NCBI RefSeq assembly: GCF_009735625.1
Contig: NZ_CP046244.1
Coordinates: forward strand, 1,178,001-1,242,000
DNA from: Moorella glycerini
GTDB lineage: Bacteria; Bacillota; DSM-521; Neomoorellales; Neomoorellaceae
Direction of reading: 5' to 3'
Length of the DNA stretch: 64,000 nucleotides
Shown: piece by piece, positions 24,020 through 33,194 of the stretch
Position numbering within the stretch: the first letter of the stretch is position 1
Layout: the number at the start of each line of letters is the position of its first letter
Program-made: the position numbers and the translations under genes
The notes under the pieces: model-generated
The model's database searches: none
Seen by the model: the letters and a program-made list of their open reading frames with translations, nothing else
Told to the model about the DNA's origin: nothing

Positions 24020-25222
24020 TTACTCGATAATCCCGGTCACGACGCCGGCGCCCACGGTGCGGCCGCCTTCACGGATGGCAAACCGTAAGCCTTCTTCAAT
24101 GGCTATGGGGGTAATGAGCTCGATGGTCATGCGGATGTTGTCCCCGGGCATCACCATCTCTACCCCTTCGGGCAGTTTCACTACCCCGGTCACGTCCGTC
24201 GTCCGGAAGTAGAACTGCGGCCGGTAACCGTTGAAAAAGGGTGTATGCCGCCCGCCTTCTTCTTTGGTCAGTACGTATACTTCCGCGTTAAATTTGGTGT
24301 GGGGTTTGATGGACCCCGGCTTGGCCAGCACCATCCCCCGTTCTACTTCTTTGCGCTCTACACCCCTGAGAAGCGTGCCGATGTTGTCCCCGGCTACCGC
24401 TTCGTCCAGGATCTTCCTGAACATCTCTACCCCCGTCACTACCGTCTTCCGTACCTGGTCCCTTAAGCCTATAATCTCTACTTCATCCCCTACCTTCACT
24501 TTGCCCCGCTCTACCCTGCCGGTGGTCACCGTGCCCCGGCCGGTAATGGTGAACACGTCTTCGATGGGCATCAGGAAGGGTTTGTCGACGTCCCGTTCGG
24601 GGGTTGGCACGTAGCTGTCTACCGCGTCCATCAGTTCCCAGATCTTGCTGCACCATTCGCATTCCCGCTTGCCGCAGCCGCATTCCATGGCTTTCAGCGC
24701 GCTGCCTTTGATGATGGGTATCTCGTCACCCGGGAATTCGTATTCGCTTAACAGTTCCCGCACTTCCATCTCTACCAGCTCTAACAGCTCGGGGTCGTCT
24801 ACCTGGTCCACTTTGTTCATGAAAACGACAATGTAAGGTACCCCTACCTGCCGCGCTAAAAGTATATGTTCCCGCGTCTGGGGCATGGGGCCGTCGGCTG
24901 CCGATACTACCAGGATGGCCCCGTCCATCTGGGCCGCACCGGTGATCATGTTCTTGACATAGTCGGCATGCCCCGGGCAGTCGACGTGGGCGTAATGCCG
25001 CTTTTCTGTCTCGTACTCCACGTGGGCCGTGGCTATGGTGATGCCTCGTTCCCGCTCTTCCGGTGCCTTGTCGATCTGGTCGTAGGCCGTGGGTACGGCC
25101 CCCCCGGCTTTGGCCAGGCAGAAGGTGATGGCTGCCGTCAGCGTCGTCTTGCCGTGGTCAACGTGACCGATGGTTCCTACGTTGACGTGGGGTTTCTTGC
25201 GTTCAAATTTTTGTTTGGCCAT
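24020..25222 (-). CDS. tuf: Elongation factor Tu (copy 2)
   Basis: 400-residue EF-Tu, identical in protein sequence to copy 1 at 8528-9730; about five silent base differences were counted by eye. The same [11 protein letters not shown] insert is present in the G domain. Identity with copy 1 extends only about 20 bp upstream (over the ribosome binding site) and ends at the stop codon, a sign of gene conversion. It heads the tuf2-rpmG-secE-nusG segment. Confidence 0.98.
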   Translation of the reverse strand: MAKQKFERKKPHVNVGTIGHVDHGKTTLTAAITFCLAKAGGAVPTAYDQIDKAPEERERGITIATAHVEYETEKRHYAHVDCPGHADYVKNMITGAAQMDGAILVVSAADGPMPQTREHILLARQVGVPYIVVFMNKVDQVDDPELLELVEMEVRELLSEYEFPGDEIPIIKGSALKAMECGCGKRECEWCSKIWELMDAVDSYVPTPERDVDKPFLMPIEDVFTITGRGTVTTGRVERGKVKVGDEVEIIGLRDQVRKTVVTGVEMFRKILDEAVAGDNIGTLLRGVERKEVERGMVLAKPGSIKPHTKFNAEVYVLTKEEGGRHTPFFNGYRPQFYFRTTDVTGVVKLPEGVEMVMPGDNIRMTIELITPIAIEEGLRFAIREGGRTVGAGVVTGIIE

Positions 25223-25243
25223 GGGTGGTTTTGCCTCCTCCTA

Positions 25244-25380
25244 GAATAGCATTACTATTCGCTTTCCTTGCGCCGCGCCTCTTTCACGTAGCCGGGCGTA
25301 GCTATCCGCAAGAGATATTTCTACATTGGTTAGCCTTTTCCTGCTTGTACTCTGTATATTATTACCCTGGTACTGTAAAA
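25244..25380 (-). promoter_or_regulatory. tuf2 upstream region (weak promoter call)
   Basis: A hairpin GAATAG-TAATG-CTATTC (25244-25260) sits directly before the tuf2 ribosome binding site AGGAGGAGG. A possible promoter is TTTTAC (25380-25375), 16 bases, TATACA (25358-25353); the -35 match is modest. The region is shared with the divergent EamA-like gene. Confidence 0.35.
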
Positions 25381-25396
25381 TAATTCCGGTAACAGG

Positions 25397-25424
25397 TTGC
25401 TTTTGCCAGAAGAAAGGATATGAT
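25397..25424 (+). promoter_or_regulatory. Promoter of the EamA-like transporter gene
   Basis: TTGCTT, 16 bases, TATGAT, about 45 bp before the chosen start at 25470. A GGGGAGAAGG ribosome binding site follows. This supports transcription away from tuf2. Confidence 0.55.
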
Positions 25425-25469
25425 AGACTTACATATGACTTCCATATTATGAGGGGAGAAGGCCTGTCC

Positions 25470-25823
25470 ATGCCCGTTCTTGTATTAATCCTTTTGTCCG
25501 TCTTCCTGGGGGCCGGCGCCCAGGTATTATTTAAAGTAGGCGTCCTGCAGCTGGATAGCCTCAAGTTTAATATTCCGGGGATTACCGGCTTACTTTTCAG
25601 CCCTTACATCCTGGGAGGCCTGGTAGCCTTTGCCGCCAGTTTCCTCCTCTGGCTAAAAGTCCTGGCCGAAGTCCCTTTAAGTTATGCCTATCCCATGGTT
25701 AGCCTGGGTTATGTATTCGTCTTTTTGCTTTCCTGGCTGTACCTGGGAGAAACCTTGCCGGCCTTACGGGTCGTGGGGCTGGCCTTGATTATCGCCGGCA
25801 TCTTCCTTATTGCCCGGAGCTAA
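25470..25823 (+). CDS. Small EamA/SMR-type membrane transporter (4 TM)
   Basis: 117-residue integral membrane protein with four hydrophobic helices, starting MPVLVLILLSVFLGAGAQVLFKVGV. The pattern LAEVPLSYAYPMVSLGYVFVFLLSW and the C-terminal RVVGLALIIAGIFLIAR match half-size EamA proteins such as ArnE/ArnF and distant SMR transporters. The start was placed at the Met with a GGGGAGAAGG site; upstream codons would include the promoter. The substrate is unknown: a lipid-linked sugar or small amphiphile is possible. It stands alone, 84 bp before the Nudix gene. Confidence 0.8.
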   Translation: MPVLVLILLSVFLGAGAQVLFKVGVLQLDSLKFNIPGITGLLFSPYILGGLVAFAASFLLWLKVLAEVPLSYAYPMVSLGYVFVFLLSWLYLGETLPALRVVGLALIIAGIFLIARS

Positions 25824-25907
25824 TTTTCCCGGTTTTAAGGGTAAAGCCCTGTCCCAGGGCTTTGCGGCCCACCGGCATAAAGAAAGAACAGGCAGGTGAT
25901 ACTCAAA

Positions 25908-26552
25908 ATGCCGGATTTGTATTATGAAAATTGCCCTTATAAAATTGAAGATATAAAAGCAAAGGTTCAACAGCATAAAAGCGGGCTCCTGGATGCCCGC
26001 CTGTATGCCCAGTCCGCCGTCCTTATACCCATTTTAAAGGGAGACGACGGCCTCCTCTCGTTACTTTTTGAAGTCCGTTCCCGGAACTTGAAGGCCCAGC
26101 CGGGCGAGATTTGTTTCCCCGGCGGGCGCCTTCAACCCGGCGACAATAGCGTGAAAGAAGCAGCCTTAAGGGAAACCTGTGAGGAACTGGGGCTTAAGCC
26201 GGATGCTGTTGAAATCTGGGGTGGCCTGGACATCCTGGTTACCCCCTTCCAGCAGGTCATCTACCCCTTTGTCGGCCTCTTGCTAGAGCCCCAAAGCATC
26301 AGGCCCAACCCCCTGGAGGTGGAGGAAGTCTTTACTGCACCGCTGGACCGGCTCCTCAGCCTTACCCCTGAATATCATGAAATTACCCTACAGGTGCAAC
26401 CGCCCGAAGATTTTCCCTTCCATAAAATTCCCCATGGCCGGCAATACCCCTGGCGCCGGGCCATCTGGCCTGAGCTATTCTACGAGTTTGAAGGGCGTAT
26501 TATCTGGGGTTTAACGGCACGGTTGCTACAACATTTTTTAGCAATATTGTAA
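25908..26552 (+). CDS. NUDIX hydrolase, CoA pyrophosphatase-like (NudL family)
   Basis: 214-residue Nudix protein. It combines the NudL-type signature around LLFEVRSRNLKAQPGEI and CFPGGRL with a Nudix helix AALRETCEELGL. Relatives hydrolyse CoA and acyl-CoA to 3',5'-ADP and phosphopantetheines. The start at MPDLYYENCPYK has AGGTGAT seven bases upstream; an in-frame GTG four codons earlier is less likely. An enzyme that turns over CoA is interesting beside a CoA-thioester locus, but no shared regulation is seen. Confidence 0.85.
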   Translation: MPDLYYENCPYKIEDIKAKVQQHKSGLLDARLYAQSAVLIPILKGDDGLLSLLFEVRSRNLKAQPGEICFPGGRLQPGDNSVKEAALRETCEELGLKPDAVEIWGGLDILVTPFQQVIYPFVGLLLEPQSIRPNPLEVEEVFTAPLDRLLSLTPEYHEITLQVQPPEDFPFHKIPHGRQYPWRRAIWPELFYEFEGRIIWGLTARLLQHFLAIL

Positions 26553-26624
26553 GAAGTGATAGGTAGGGTTCATATAATCGGATTATACTCTTATTTCATT
26601 CTTCCCGATAGGAAAAATTATCCC

Positions 26625-26662
26625 CATAAAGAAGGGCGGGCATCCAATCCTTGCCCACCCTT
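26625..26662 (-). terminator. Terminator after the secreted esterase
   Basis: An 11-bp stem with one mismatch (AAGGGTGGGCA / TGCCCGCCCTT) lies about 20 bp beyond the esterase stop on the minus strand and is followed by TCTTTATGG, only moderately T-rich. It could also end the convergent Nudix transcript. Confidence 0.55.
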
Positions 26663-26679
26663 CGCTACTCCGCTCCGCT

Positions 26680-28083
26680 CTATTCGGCCAGCTTTTGCTC
26701 AATCCACTGCAAGGCCGGGGTTTCCCGGGCGATATCCAGGTGATTATAGTTCATCCCAACCTTGGCCTTTAACGGCGCACCTCTCCTGGTAACCCCCGAG
26801 GTATAAGTGGCGCTGGCCACAAAGAGTAAACCGTCGCTAGCATCAGCTTTTTCCCCGATAGGATATCCCCACCAGGTATAGTCCCAGACCTGATTGTAAC
26901 CATAAAGGACATACAGGTTGATGCCGGGATCTAATCCTTTGTTATTTAACTTGGCAATAAAGTTACTGGTCCCCAAGCTGCCATTGGGATTGGCAATGGC
27001 CTGGTTAATACCTTCCGAAGTAATGTAAGCGCTTTGCCCACCATAGTACAGATCATACATGGTTTCATTTCCATCAGCTGATGTCCAGCTCTCGGAATTA
27101 AAGGGGATAGGATGCTCGGGATCATCAACCCAGTTGTGCAATAACTGGGTCTGCCCCTGGAAATAATTCCCGTTATACGTATCAGTCATATCCCAGCGCT
27201 TATAATAACGGTATACATAATAAATATATGCTTCCCAGAAGGCTACGGGGCTGTTAAGGTTATTTTGGATGACATTCGTGTTTGCCGTATAGTACCGGAA
27301 CATGGTATCGAGGCCCTTAAAAGGAGCGGCAACAGCAATGTATTTCCTCACATCGCCACGGTAATCGGTCATCCAGGAAGTATCTGTCCATTCGTTGTTT
27401 AAAGAACTCATATAGGCGATAGCCGGCAGGTTCCCTTTGCTATGAGCCACTACATCCACTTTGCTGGCCCCGGTTTTTTGTTTTATTATTTCAATAGCAT
27501 CAGCAATAAGTTCCGCTTGTATCAGGTTATTCCCATGGGTGTGGGGGAAAGAAATGGCAAAGACAGCGTAGCCGCGGTTGGCCAGGTACTGCATCAGGCC
27601 AGGATTGGTAATACTGCCTGGTGTCTGATAATCCCAGGGATGGGCCCAGGCACGGTTCATATCATCCCGCGCTCCATGAACAAGGAGCACCGGGTACGGT
27701 TTTGTTGCATTCTGCCAGTTAGGCCCGTAACCTAAAAGGAAATAACGATTGCTCTTAAGGTGGCCGTAACTGCCAAAGTTATAGTCGTTATAGGTGGAAC
27801 TGTACCCGTCGTGCACGTAAATATCCGCCGGGAACCAGGAGCGCACCTTGTCATTCCTGGGCAGGCTAAATTTAACAATCTTCTCCTGCCCGTTTATCAT
27901 CTGGCTGCTGCTGTCTCCCCATAACTCAACCCGCTCCCAGGGATACGGGTCTGTCGCGGTGGCAATAAGAACAGGTGAGGCGGCTCTGGCCTCAGGGGGT
28001 GGAAAAACTGCTCCTGCTACCAAATTTACCAGTAAAAAGAATACTGCTACTAAACCAATAAACCCTCTCCTAATCCTTTTCAT
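26680..28083 (-). CDS. Secreted alpha/beta-hydrolase, lipase/polyester-depolymerase-like
   Basis: 467-residue secreted serine hydrolase. A signal peptide (basic MKRIRRG, a hydrophobic stretch, cleavage near EARA-ASP) is clear. Catalytic elements: VLLVHGARDD oxyanion region, nucleophile elbow VVAHSKGNL (AHSxG type, as in lipases of Bacillus LipA and PhaZ7 type), a likely Asp in ADASDGLLF and His in YNHLDIAR near the C-terminus. VRKYIAVAAPFKGL after the elbow recalls the extracellular PHB depolymerase PhaZ7, from memory only. The start at MKRIRRGF has AGGAGG six bases upstream. It lies downstream of a LytTR gene and probably supplies substrate for the catabolic locus upstream. Confidence 0.8.
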   Translation of the reverse strand: MKRIRRGFIGLVAVFFLLVNLVAGAVFPPPEARAASPVLIATATDPYPWERVELWGDSSSQMINGQEKIVKFSLPRNDKVRSWFPADIYVHDGYSSTYNDYNFGSYGHLKSNRYFLLGYGPNWQNATKPYPVLLVHGARDDMNRAWAHPWDYQTPGSITNPGLMQYLANRGYAVFAISFPHTHGNNLIQAELIADAIEIIKQKTGASKVDVVAHSKGNLPAIAYMSSLNNEWTDTSWMTDYRGDVRKYIAVAAPFKGLDTMFRYYTANTNVIQNNLNSPVAFWEAYIYYVYRYYKRWDMTDTYNGNYFQGQTQLLHNWVDDPEHPIPFNSESWTSADGNETMYDLYYGGQSAYITSEGINQAIANPNGSLGTSNFIAKLNNKGLDPGINLYVLYGYNQVWDYTWWGYPIGEKADASDGLLFVASATYTSGVTRRGAPLKAKVGMNYNHLDIARETPALQWIEQKLAE

Positions 28084-28149
28084 AAACTTCCTCCTTATCA
28101 AGATTAAATTATGAGTTATTCGTTTAATTACTATTTTAGGCGAGGTACA

Positions 28150-28200
28150 GCTTTGTACAATTTCTTTTGTATAAATGGATATTTTTTTGTAATAAAATGT
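28150..28200 (-). promoter_or_regulatory. Upstream region of the esterase gene with TACAAA repeats
   Basis: Between the LytTR stop and the esterase start the minus strand has three direct TACAAA repeats (28157-28152, 28071-type copies at 28171-28166 and 28191-28186), spaced 20 and 14 bp. A possible promoter TTGTAC-16-TAAAAT overlaps the last copy. LytTR proteins bind pairs of short direct repeats about 21 bp apart, so these are candidate sites for the neighbouring regulator. Confidence 0.4.
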
Positions 28201-28203
28201 TAT

Positions 28204-28749
28204 TCAAAATGCTTCTTCGAGCAATTTTGTTAGAGTTTTGATCTTCGACCTGCTAACCCAGGCAGGAATTTCATAATTGTCAAAGATAACTTTGTAAACT
28301 CCCCCGCCACAGTGTATTAACCGCTCTATCCTTTTCAAGTTAACTATATAGGACTGGTGCGTCCTTACAAAACAGAAATACTTCTTCAGTTCTTCTTCTA
28401 CTTCCTTCAGGCTTTTGTAGCAGAAGCGCCTGCCTCTGGTGGTATGAAAGCAGGAATACCGGCCAAGCCAGGTTTCGATAAAAAAAATATCGTAAATGTT
28501 GACAAAAGTTACCTCCTGTCCGCTTTTCCCCTTTAAAGGGTATAAAGGTGCCGCCTTAAAAACATCATCATTTCCAATCCTGACGGTAAAGCCTATGAAG
28601 GCCTTAAAAAATAACGCCACGTCTTGAAAATCTTTAAACTTGTAAATCCTACCGCTCCGTGTTTCTTGTACCAGTATCTCCCTGGAATTCGCCTCATTTT
28701 TCTGGTTATATATCTGTAAAATGAATGAAGCGCAACTCTTTTTCTCCAT
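28204..28749 (-). CDS. LytTR-family DNA-binding regulator with an unusual N-terminal domain
   Basis: 181-residue protein. The C-terminal half (about residues 75-180) is a LytTR DNA-binding domain: VNIYDIFFIETWLGRYSCFHT, then LKEVEEELKKYFCFVRTHQSYIVNLKRI. There is no receiver domain. Instead the N-terminal 70 residues carry ASFILQIY and RSGRIYKFKDF, which resemble the whole N-terminus of the 92-residue protein at 36410-36688. It is followed by the secreted esterase, its likely target. Ribosome binding site GAGGGGAGAGAGGGG supports the start. The signal it senses is unknown. Confidence 0.85.
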   Translation of the reverse strand: MEKKSCASFILQIYNQKNEANSREILVQETRSGRIYKFKDFQDVALFFKAFIGFTVRIGNDDVFKAAPLYPLKGKSGQEVTFVNIYDIFFIETWLGRYSCFHTTRGRRFCYKSLKEVEEELKKYFCFVRTHQSYIVNLKRIERLIHCGGGVYKVIFDNYEIPAWVSRSKIKTLTKLLEEAF

Positions 28750-28790
28750 CCCCTCTCTCCCCTCATCTCGGTGGATTACCTATATATACA

Positions 28791-29609
28791 CTATCCCCGC
28801 AGGCTTATAGCTAATTTCACCAGGTCTTCACCGGTCCCGGTTATCTCCTCCAGGGCGGCAGCTAAAGCTTCTGTCCCCGCTGTTTGATTGGTAACCTGGA
28901 ATTGTATCTCCTGCAGCCCCTCCTGCAGGCGTTTAACAGCTGCTAGAATATGGCAATATAGTTCTTCTGTAACCTTAACTTGTTCGGCAACTCGTTCGGC
29001 CAGCTGCCGTACCTCCCTGGCCACAACTTCGAAGCCTGCTCCCATGCGTCCTAACCTGGCAGCTTCAATGCCGGCATTGAGGCCTAAAATTTTGGTCTGG
29101 TAAGCCATTCTTTCAATGAAGTTGACTATCTCCCTGGCGCGGGCAGCTTCCCTTTCTACTGCGGCAGCCAGTTCTTCGATTTTCCTTACCTGGGCGGCGA
29201 TTTCTTCGGCTGCTGCCGCCAGTTCCTGCCCGCCGGCCATGGCATCCTGCATACTCCCGTTAATATTTTGGGCCATGGCCATTAACTGCTCTTCCCTTTC
29301 TATTCCCTCCGACACGCTGATACCGCCAACTACCAGCCCACCCTCTCTCACAGGTATAGCCCTGGCCACATATGGCACCCCTAGCACTTCCGGCCCTACC
29401 CGTTCAACTATGCGTTTCCCTTCTGCTATACAGCGCCCTACAACCGAAGCCGGGAGGAGAGGGTCTCCCTGCTTTACAGGGTGTCTGATTTTCTCTCCAG
29501 GGACGTATACCAATACCTTCTCTAGATCGCAAACAGATACGGCACAGTCTGCGGCGAATAATCCCGCAAGGCAGGGGGCCACCTCTACAAAAGCTGCCAG
29601 TAATCCCAT
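28791..29609 (-). CDS. Soluble methyl-accepting chemotaxis-like protein
   Basis: 272-residue protein without membrane segments. Residues about 1-100 form a small sensor-like domain ([21 protein letters not shown], then [20 protein letters not shown]). The rest is a coiled-coil MCP signalling domain with [18 protein letters not shown] and [19 protein letters not shown], which normally contacts CheA and CheW. The hairpin is short and ends soon after, so coupling to chemotaxis is uncertain. Its place between the hydrolase and LytTR genes suggests sensing of a metabolite linked to this locus. Confidence 0.85.
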   Translation of the reverse strand: MGLLAAFVEVAPCLAGLFAADCAVSVCDLEKVLVYVPGEKIRHPVKQGDPLLPASVVGRCIAEGKRIVERVGPEVLGVPYVARAIPVREGGLVVGGISVSEGIEREEQLMAMAQNINGSMQDAMAGGQELAAAAEEIAAQVRKIEELAAAVEREAARAREIVNFIERMAYQTKILGLNAGIEAARLGRMGAGFEVVAREVRQLAERVAEQVKVTEELYCHILAAVKRLQEGLQEIQFQVTNQTAGTEALAAALEEITGTGEDLVKLAISLRG

Positions 29610-29642
29610 GCTGCTTTCCCCCTTCCCTGAAGAACGCTTCTT

Positions 29643-30455
29643 CTACCTGGCTTTGCTTAAAGCCAGAAATCCTAATATGGCTGTATGAAATTCTTCTTTT
29701 TTCTCATAAAAGGAAGCATGACCGGCTTCCGGAATGGTAATATACAACGAACCCTTTATAGCCCGGTGGATCTTTATCATTTCTTCCAGGGGAGTAACCA
29801 TGTCTTTTTCAGCACCGATTAAAAACGTCGGCACATTTATTTTTCCTAATCTTTCTAGTATGTCAAAACCACCGTGACTGGAGGACAACCTGAGATAGGC
29901 GGCGAACCAGTCACTGGTCAGCACTTCACCGCAATTCTTTTCCCTGGCCTTTAACCATTGGTAATGGGCTTCATAAAAAGCAGATGAATAGATGAAGGGC
30001 ATGGCCAGTTGGAAAAACTTCTGGCCCGAGTTAAGTTTTGCCGCTTCGTCCCAGGCCTCACCAATGGCCTTCAGGTGATTGGTAAGCCGCGCGGACGTAT
30101 TGGCTAAAATAAGGGTTTTTAGCATATAACCGTATTTAAGGGCAAAAAGTAAAGCGACCTGGCCCCCGTATGAGGTCCCCACCAGGTGCACCCGGGGCAA
30201 CCCGAGATGAACAAACAGGTCCCGGAGATCCTCCCCATGCTGGCCTATTTCATATTGCTCATTACATTTGTCCGATTGACCCTGATCGCGAAAATCTACC
30301 CTCAAGAGCCGGTAGCCGTTGCGGGTGTAAAAGTCTACGCCATCCACCCAGCTGGCGGTGCTCATCATAATGCCGTTGAGTAATACTACCGTTTCCTCTC
30401 CCGTGCCGTCCAGCTCGTAATAGATCCCTACACCATTAATCTCTACTTTCGGCAT
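29643..30455 (-). CDS. Cytoplasmic alpha/beta hydrolase
   Basis: 270-residue alpha/beta hydrolase. The likely catalytic triad is Ser in LVGTSYGGQVAL, Asp in IGAEKDMVTP and His in IPEAGHASF; VVLLNGIMMSTASW is the oxyanion strand. There is no signal peptide. The start at MPKVEINGVGIYYE has GGAGGGGAGAAG upstream; a longer reading frame upstream overlaps a terminator and is rejected. It may hydrolyse an imported ester or oligomer before CoA activation; the substrate cannot be told from sequence. Confidence 0.8.
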   Translation of the reverse strand: MPKVEINGVGIYYELDGTGEETVVLLNGIMMSTASWVDGVDFYTRNGYRLLRVDFRDQGQSDKCNEQYEIGQHGEDLRDLFVHLGLPRVHLVGTSYGGQVALLFALKYGYMLKTLILANTSARLTNHLKAIGEAWDEAAKLNSGQKFFQLAMPFIYSSAFYEAHYQWLKAREKNCGEVLTSDWFAAYLRLSSSHGGFDILERLGKINVPTFLIGAEKDMVTPLEEMIKIHRAIKGSLYITIPEAGHASFYEKKEEFHTAILGFLALSKAR

Positions 30456-30505
30456 ACTTCTCCCCTCCGTTAACGTTATTGCAGGCATTGTTCCCTGACA
30501 AAATT

Positions 30506-30533
30506 CTAAAAATAACCCCCAGCATCCTGGGGG
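30506..30533 (-). terminator. Intrinsic terminator after livM
   Basis: Stem CCCCCAG / CTGGGGG followed on the minus strand by TTATTTTTAG. It lies about 35 bp beyond the livM stop and ends the CoA-transferase-livGFHM transcription unit before the alpha/beta hydrolase gene. Confidence 0.85.
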
Positions 30534-30567
30534 ATAAATTATTGACAAAACAAAAACAGAATGCTGG

Positions 30568-31593
30568 CTAGCAGCTGGATTCTTTTTCCTTGACATTTAC
30601 CACTTCTGAGGATAACGCAACTCCAGTGCTGATACGGGTGTCTTTTCGCCAGCGCCGGCCCAGGCTGCTAAAAGCTCGGACCAGTCCTCCCGGGAAAAAT
30701 AGCACTACTACAATATAAACAACACCGAAAATGATCAACCAGCGTTCAAAAATTGGGTGCACACTCCCCAGGCTGCTGAACCATTCATGGACTATAGTTA
30801 CCAGGGCCGAGCCGACGATAGCCCCATAAAGGGTGCCGCTACCTCCAATGATAGTCATCAGCAAAGCATCCAGGGTCTTATCCACAGCCAGTACGGAGGT
30901 GCTGACAAAACGCTCCTGCAGGCCATAGAGGGCTCCAGCCAGGCTGGCCGTGATGCCTGCTACCACGGTAGAGAATAATTTGTACCGGAAGACATCATAG
31001 CCGATGGCCTGGGCCCGGCGTTCGTTTTCCCGTATGGCCTGCAAAACCCTGCCGGTGGGTGATGAAATGAACAAGCTGAGCAGGTAGAACACCAGAATAA
31101 GAAAAAGGAGGGCAAGGTAATAGAAAACAACCCGGTCCTGCAGCATTTCCGGTACCCGGAAGCTAAAACCATCTTCGCCGCCGGTCAGGCCCCGCAGTTT
31201 GAAAGCTGCTATAAAGAACAGCTCTCCCAGGGCAAGGGTCATCATGGCAAAGTAGGTATCGCGTACCCGCAGGGATATAGTACCGATTAAGAAAGCCACC
31301 ACGAGGCCTAACAGCATGGCCATAACTAATCCGAGGAGGGCAATCTCCAGCCCCCGGCCCAGGTTTTTCAAAAGGAGGCCTATGGTATAGGCGCCGCTAC
31401 CGAAAAAAAGGGCATGGCCAAAGCTTATTATACCGGTATAGCCGAGCAAAATATCATAGCTCATGGCAAAGATGGCGATGATGAATATATGGGTTAAAAG
31501 GTTAATAGTGGCCCGGGATTCGGTAAACAGAGGTACTGCTGCCACCAGGAGCAGCAATATGAGCAGTAATATATGAAACCTTCTTCTCTTCAC
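30568..31593 (-). CDS. livM: Branched-chain amino acid-type ABC transporter permease LivM
   Basis: 341-residue inner-membrane permease with about nine hydrophobic helices. The motif YDILLGYTGIISFGHALFFGSGAY and the EAA-like region ENERRAQAIGYDVFRYKLF identify the LivM family, which pairs with LivH. The GTG start directly follows the livH stop. This transporter class carries leucine-type amino acids but also urea, amides and many carboxylates; the neighbouring CoA enzymes favour a carboxylate here. Confidence 0.9.
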   Translation of the reverse strand: MKRRRFHILLLILLLLVAAVPLFTESRATINLLTHIFIIAIFAMSYDILLGYTGIISFGHALFFGSGAYTIGLLLKNLGRGLEIALLGLVMAMLLGLVVAFLIGTISLRVRDTYFAMMTLALGELFFIAAFKLRGLTGGEDGFSFRVPEMLQDRVVFYYLALLFLILVFYLLSLFISSPTGRVLQAIRENERRAQAIGYDVFRYKLFSTVVAGITASLAGALYGLQERFVSTSVLAVDKTLDALLMTIIGGSGTLYGAIVGSALVTIVHEWFSSLGSVHPIFERWLIIFGVVYIVVVLFFPGGLVRAFSSLGRRWRKDTRISTGVALSSEVVNVKEKESSC

Positions 31594-32457
31594 TTAAATA
31601 TTACCTCCTCCGAACAAACCGGTAGGCTTGACCAGCAGCACCAGCGCCATCAAGAGGACGTTTACCGCCAGGGCCGCCTCCGGTACAAACCATGATACAG
31701 CCGCCCCTATCAGTCCTACCAGCAGGGCGCCGACGAGGGAACCGACAAAACTTCCCAGCCCACCGGTGACTACTACAATAAAAGCCAGTAGCTGGTTATC
31801 CAGCCCCATGGTCGGGCTGATGGAACCACCCAGGGGCCCCATAATAGCCCCGCCCAGGGCCGCCAACCCCGCTCCCAGGGCAAACACCATGGTAAATACT
31901 TTCCTGATGTCAATACCCAGGGCCTGCACCATTTCCGGGTTCTCTACCCCGGCCCGGACAATGATGCCCAAGCGGGTCCGGGTAAGCAAAATATATACTG
32001 CCAGTGCAACCACTAATCCCACCACGATGGTAAACAGGCGATACTTAATGAGCACAATCCCGCCAAATTCCCAGCTTCCCTCCAAAAAACCAGGGGGCGG
32101 GCTGGTCAGCATATTGGGCCCCCAGACCACCTTGACCAGTTCTCCCAGGACGAGCATTAAGCCCATGGTGAGCAGGATCTGGGATAAATGATTACCGAAT
32201 ACCCTGCTGATGGTTGTCCGCTCCAGGATGACGCCTAGCAAAGCGCCGGCGAGAATAGCGCTTGCCAGGGCCAGGAAAAAACTCTGGGTACGCCCAAAGA
32301 CCCAAGTTCCGACATAAGCTCCCCAGAGGAAGAAGGCCCCGTGGGCAAAATTGAGGATACCCATTAACCCAAAGATAATGGAAAGACCTACAGCCAGGAG
32401 AAAAATGGCCATGCCGGTGGCGATGCCATTGGTAAATAGATTGATAAAAGTATCCAT
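31594..32457 (-). CDS. livH: Branched-chain amino acid-type ABC transporter permease LivH
   Basis: 287-residue permease, partner of LivM. Recognised by LLAVGLSIIFGLMGILNFAHGAFFLWGAY and the ENPEMVQALGIDIRKVFTM region. The start at MDTFINLF has a GGGGGTG site; eleven extra in-frame codons upstream are less likely. It lies between livF and livM with no gap to livM. Confidence 0.92.
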   Translation of the reverse strand: MDTFINLFTNGIATGMAIFLLAVGLSIIFGLMGILNFAHGAFFLWGAYVGTWVFGRTQSFFLALASAILAGALLGVILERTTISRVFGNHLSQILLTMGLMLVLGELVKVVWGPNMLTSPPPGFLEGSWEFGGIVLIKYRLFTIVVGLVVALAVYILLTRTRLGIIVRAGVENPEMVQALGIDIRKVFTMVFALGAGLAALGGAIMGPLGGSISPTMGLDNQLLAFIVVVTGGLGSFVGSLVGALLVGLIGAAVSWFVPEAALAVNVLLMALVLLVKPTGLFGGGNI

Positions 32458-32486
32458 ACATGCACCCCCATCATCAATCGCGTGCT

Positions 32487-33194
32487 TCAATGCGGGCTCA
32501 GGCTAATGCCCAGGTAACGCTGCTGCAGGGAAGTATCCGCTGCCAGGTCTGCCATCGTACCGCTATGCACTGTCCGGCCATCGTCGAGGATATAATACCG
32601 GTCCCCCACCGCCCGGGCCAGGTTAAAATTTTGTTCTACCAGAACCACGGTTGTTTCTTTTTTGATCTGTTTGATGGCTTCCGCCAGCTTTTCAACTACC
32701 ACCGGAGCCAGCCCCTTGCTGGGTTCGTCGATCAGGAGCAGGCGGCTGTTGGTGACCAGGCCACGCCCCATGGCCAGCATTTGTTTCTGACCGCCGCTAA
32801 GGCTCCCCGCTTTCTTCCGCCAGGCCGCCTTCAGGTCAGGAAAGATAGAGACTACTTTTTCTAGCAGGCCCTCCCCATTTTTGCTCCTCATTGCTATCTT
32901 TAAATTCTCTTCCACAGTGAGCCCGCTGAAAATAGCCTGGTCTTCAGGCACATAGCCTAAACCTTTTCGCGCCACCTGATGGGCCGGCAGGCCCGTGATA
33001 CCCTGGCCTTCAAACTCAATCTTGCCCTGCCTGGGTTTTAAAAAGCCCATAATAGTACGCAAGGTGGTTGTCTTGCCGGCGCCATTACGCCCCAGGAGTA
33101 CCGTCACTTTCCCGGCAGGCACCTGCAGGTAGACACCCTGCAGAATGTGAAATTCGCCAATATACGTTTGCAGGCCCTCGACATTCAATATCAT
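32487..33194 (-). CDS. livF: ABC transporter ATP-binding protein LivF
   Basis: 235-residue ATPase. Walker A is LGRNGAGKTT, the signature LSGGQKQMLAMGRGL, Walker B LLLIDEP followed by SKGLAP, typical of LivF. The start overlaps the livG stop by four bases (ATGA), so translation is coupled. It powers import through LivHM. Confidence 0.95.
   Translation of the reverse strand: MILNVEGLQTYIGEFHILQGVYLQVPAGKVTVLLGRNGAGKTTTLRTIMGFLKPRQGKIEFEGQGITGLPAHQVARKGLGYVPEDQAIFSGLTVEENLKIAMRSKNGEGLLEKVVSIFPDLKAAWRKKAGSLSGGQKQMLAMGRGLVTNSRLLLIDEPSKGLAPVVVEKLAEAIKQIKKETTVVLVEQNFNLARAVGDRYYILDDGRTVHSGTMADLAADTSLQQRYLGISLSPH

Noticed and set aside
30456-30596. 317-residue version of the alpha/beta hydrolase
   Set aside because: The extra N-terminus would read through the livM terminator and lacks a ribosome binding site; the family starts at MPKVEINGV.
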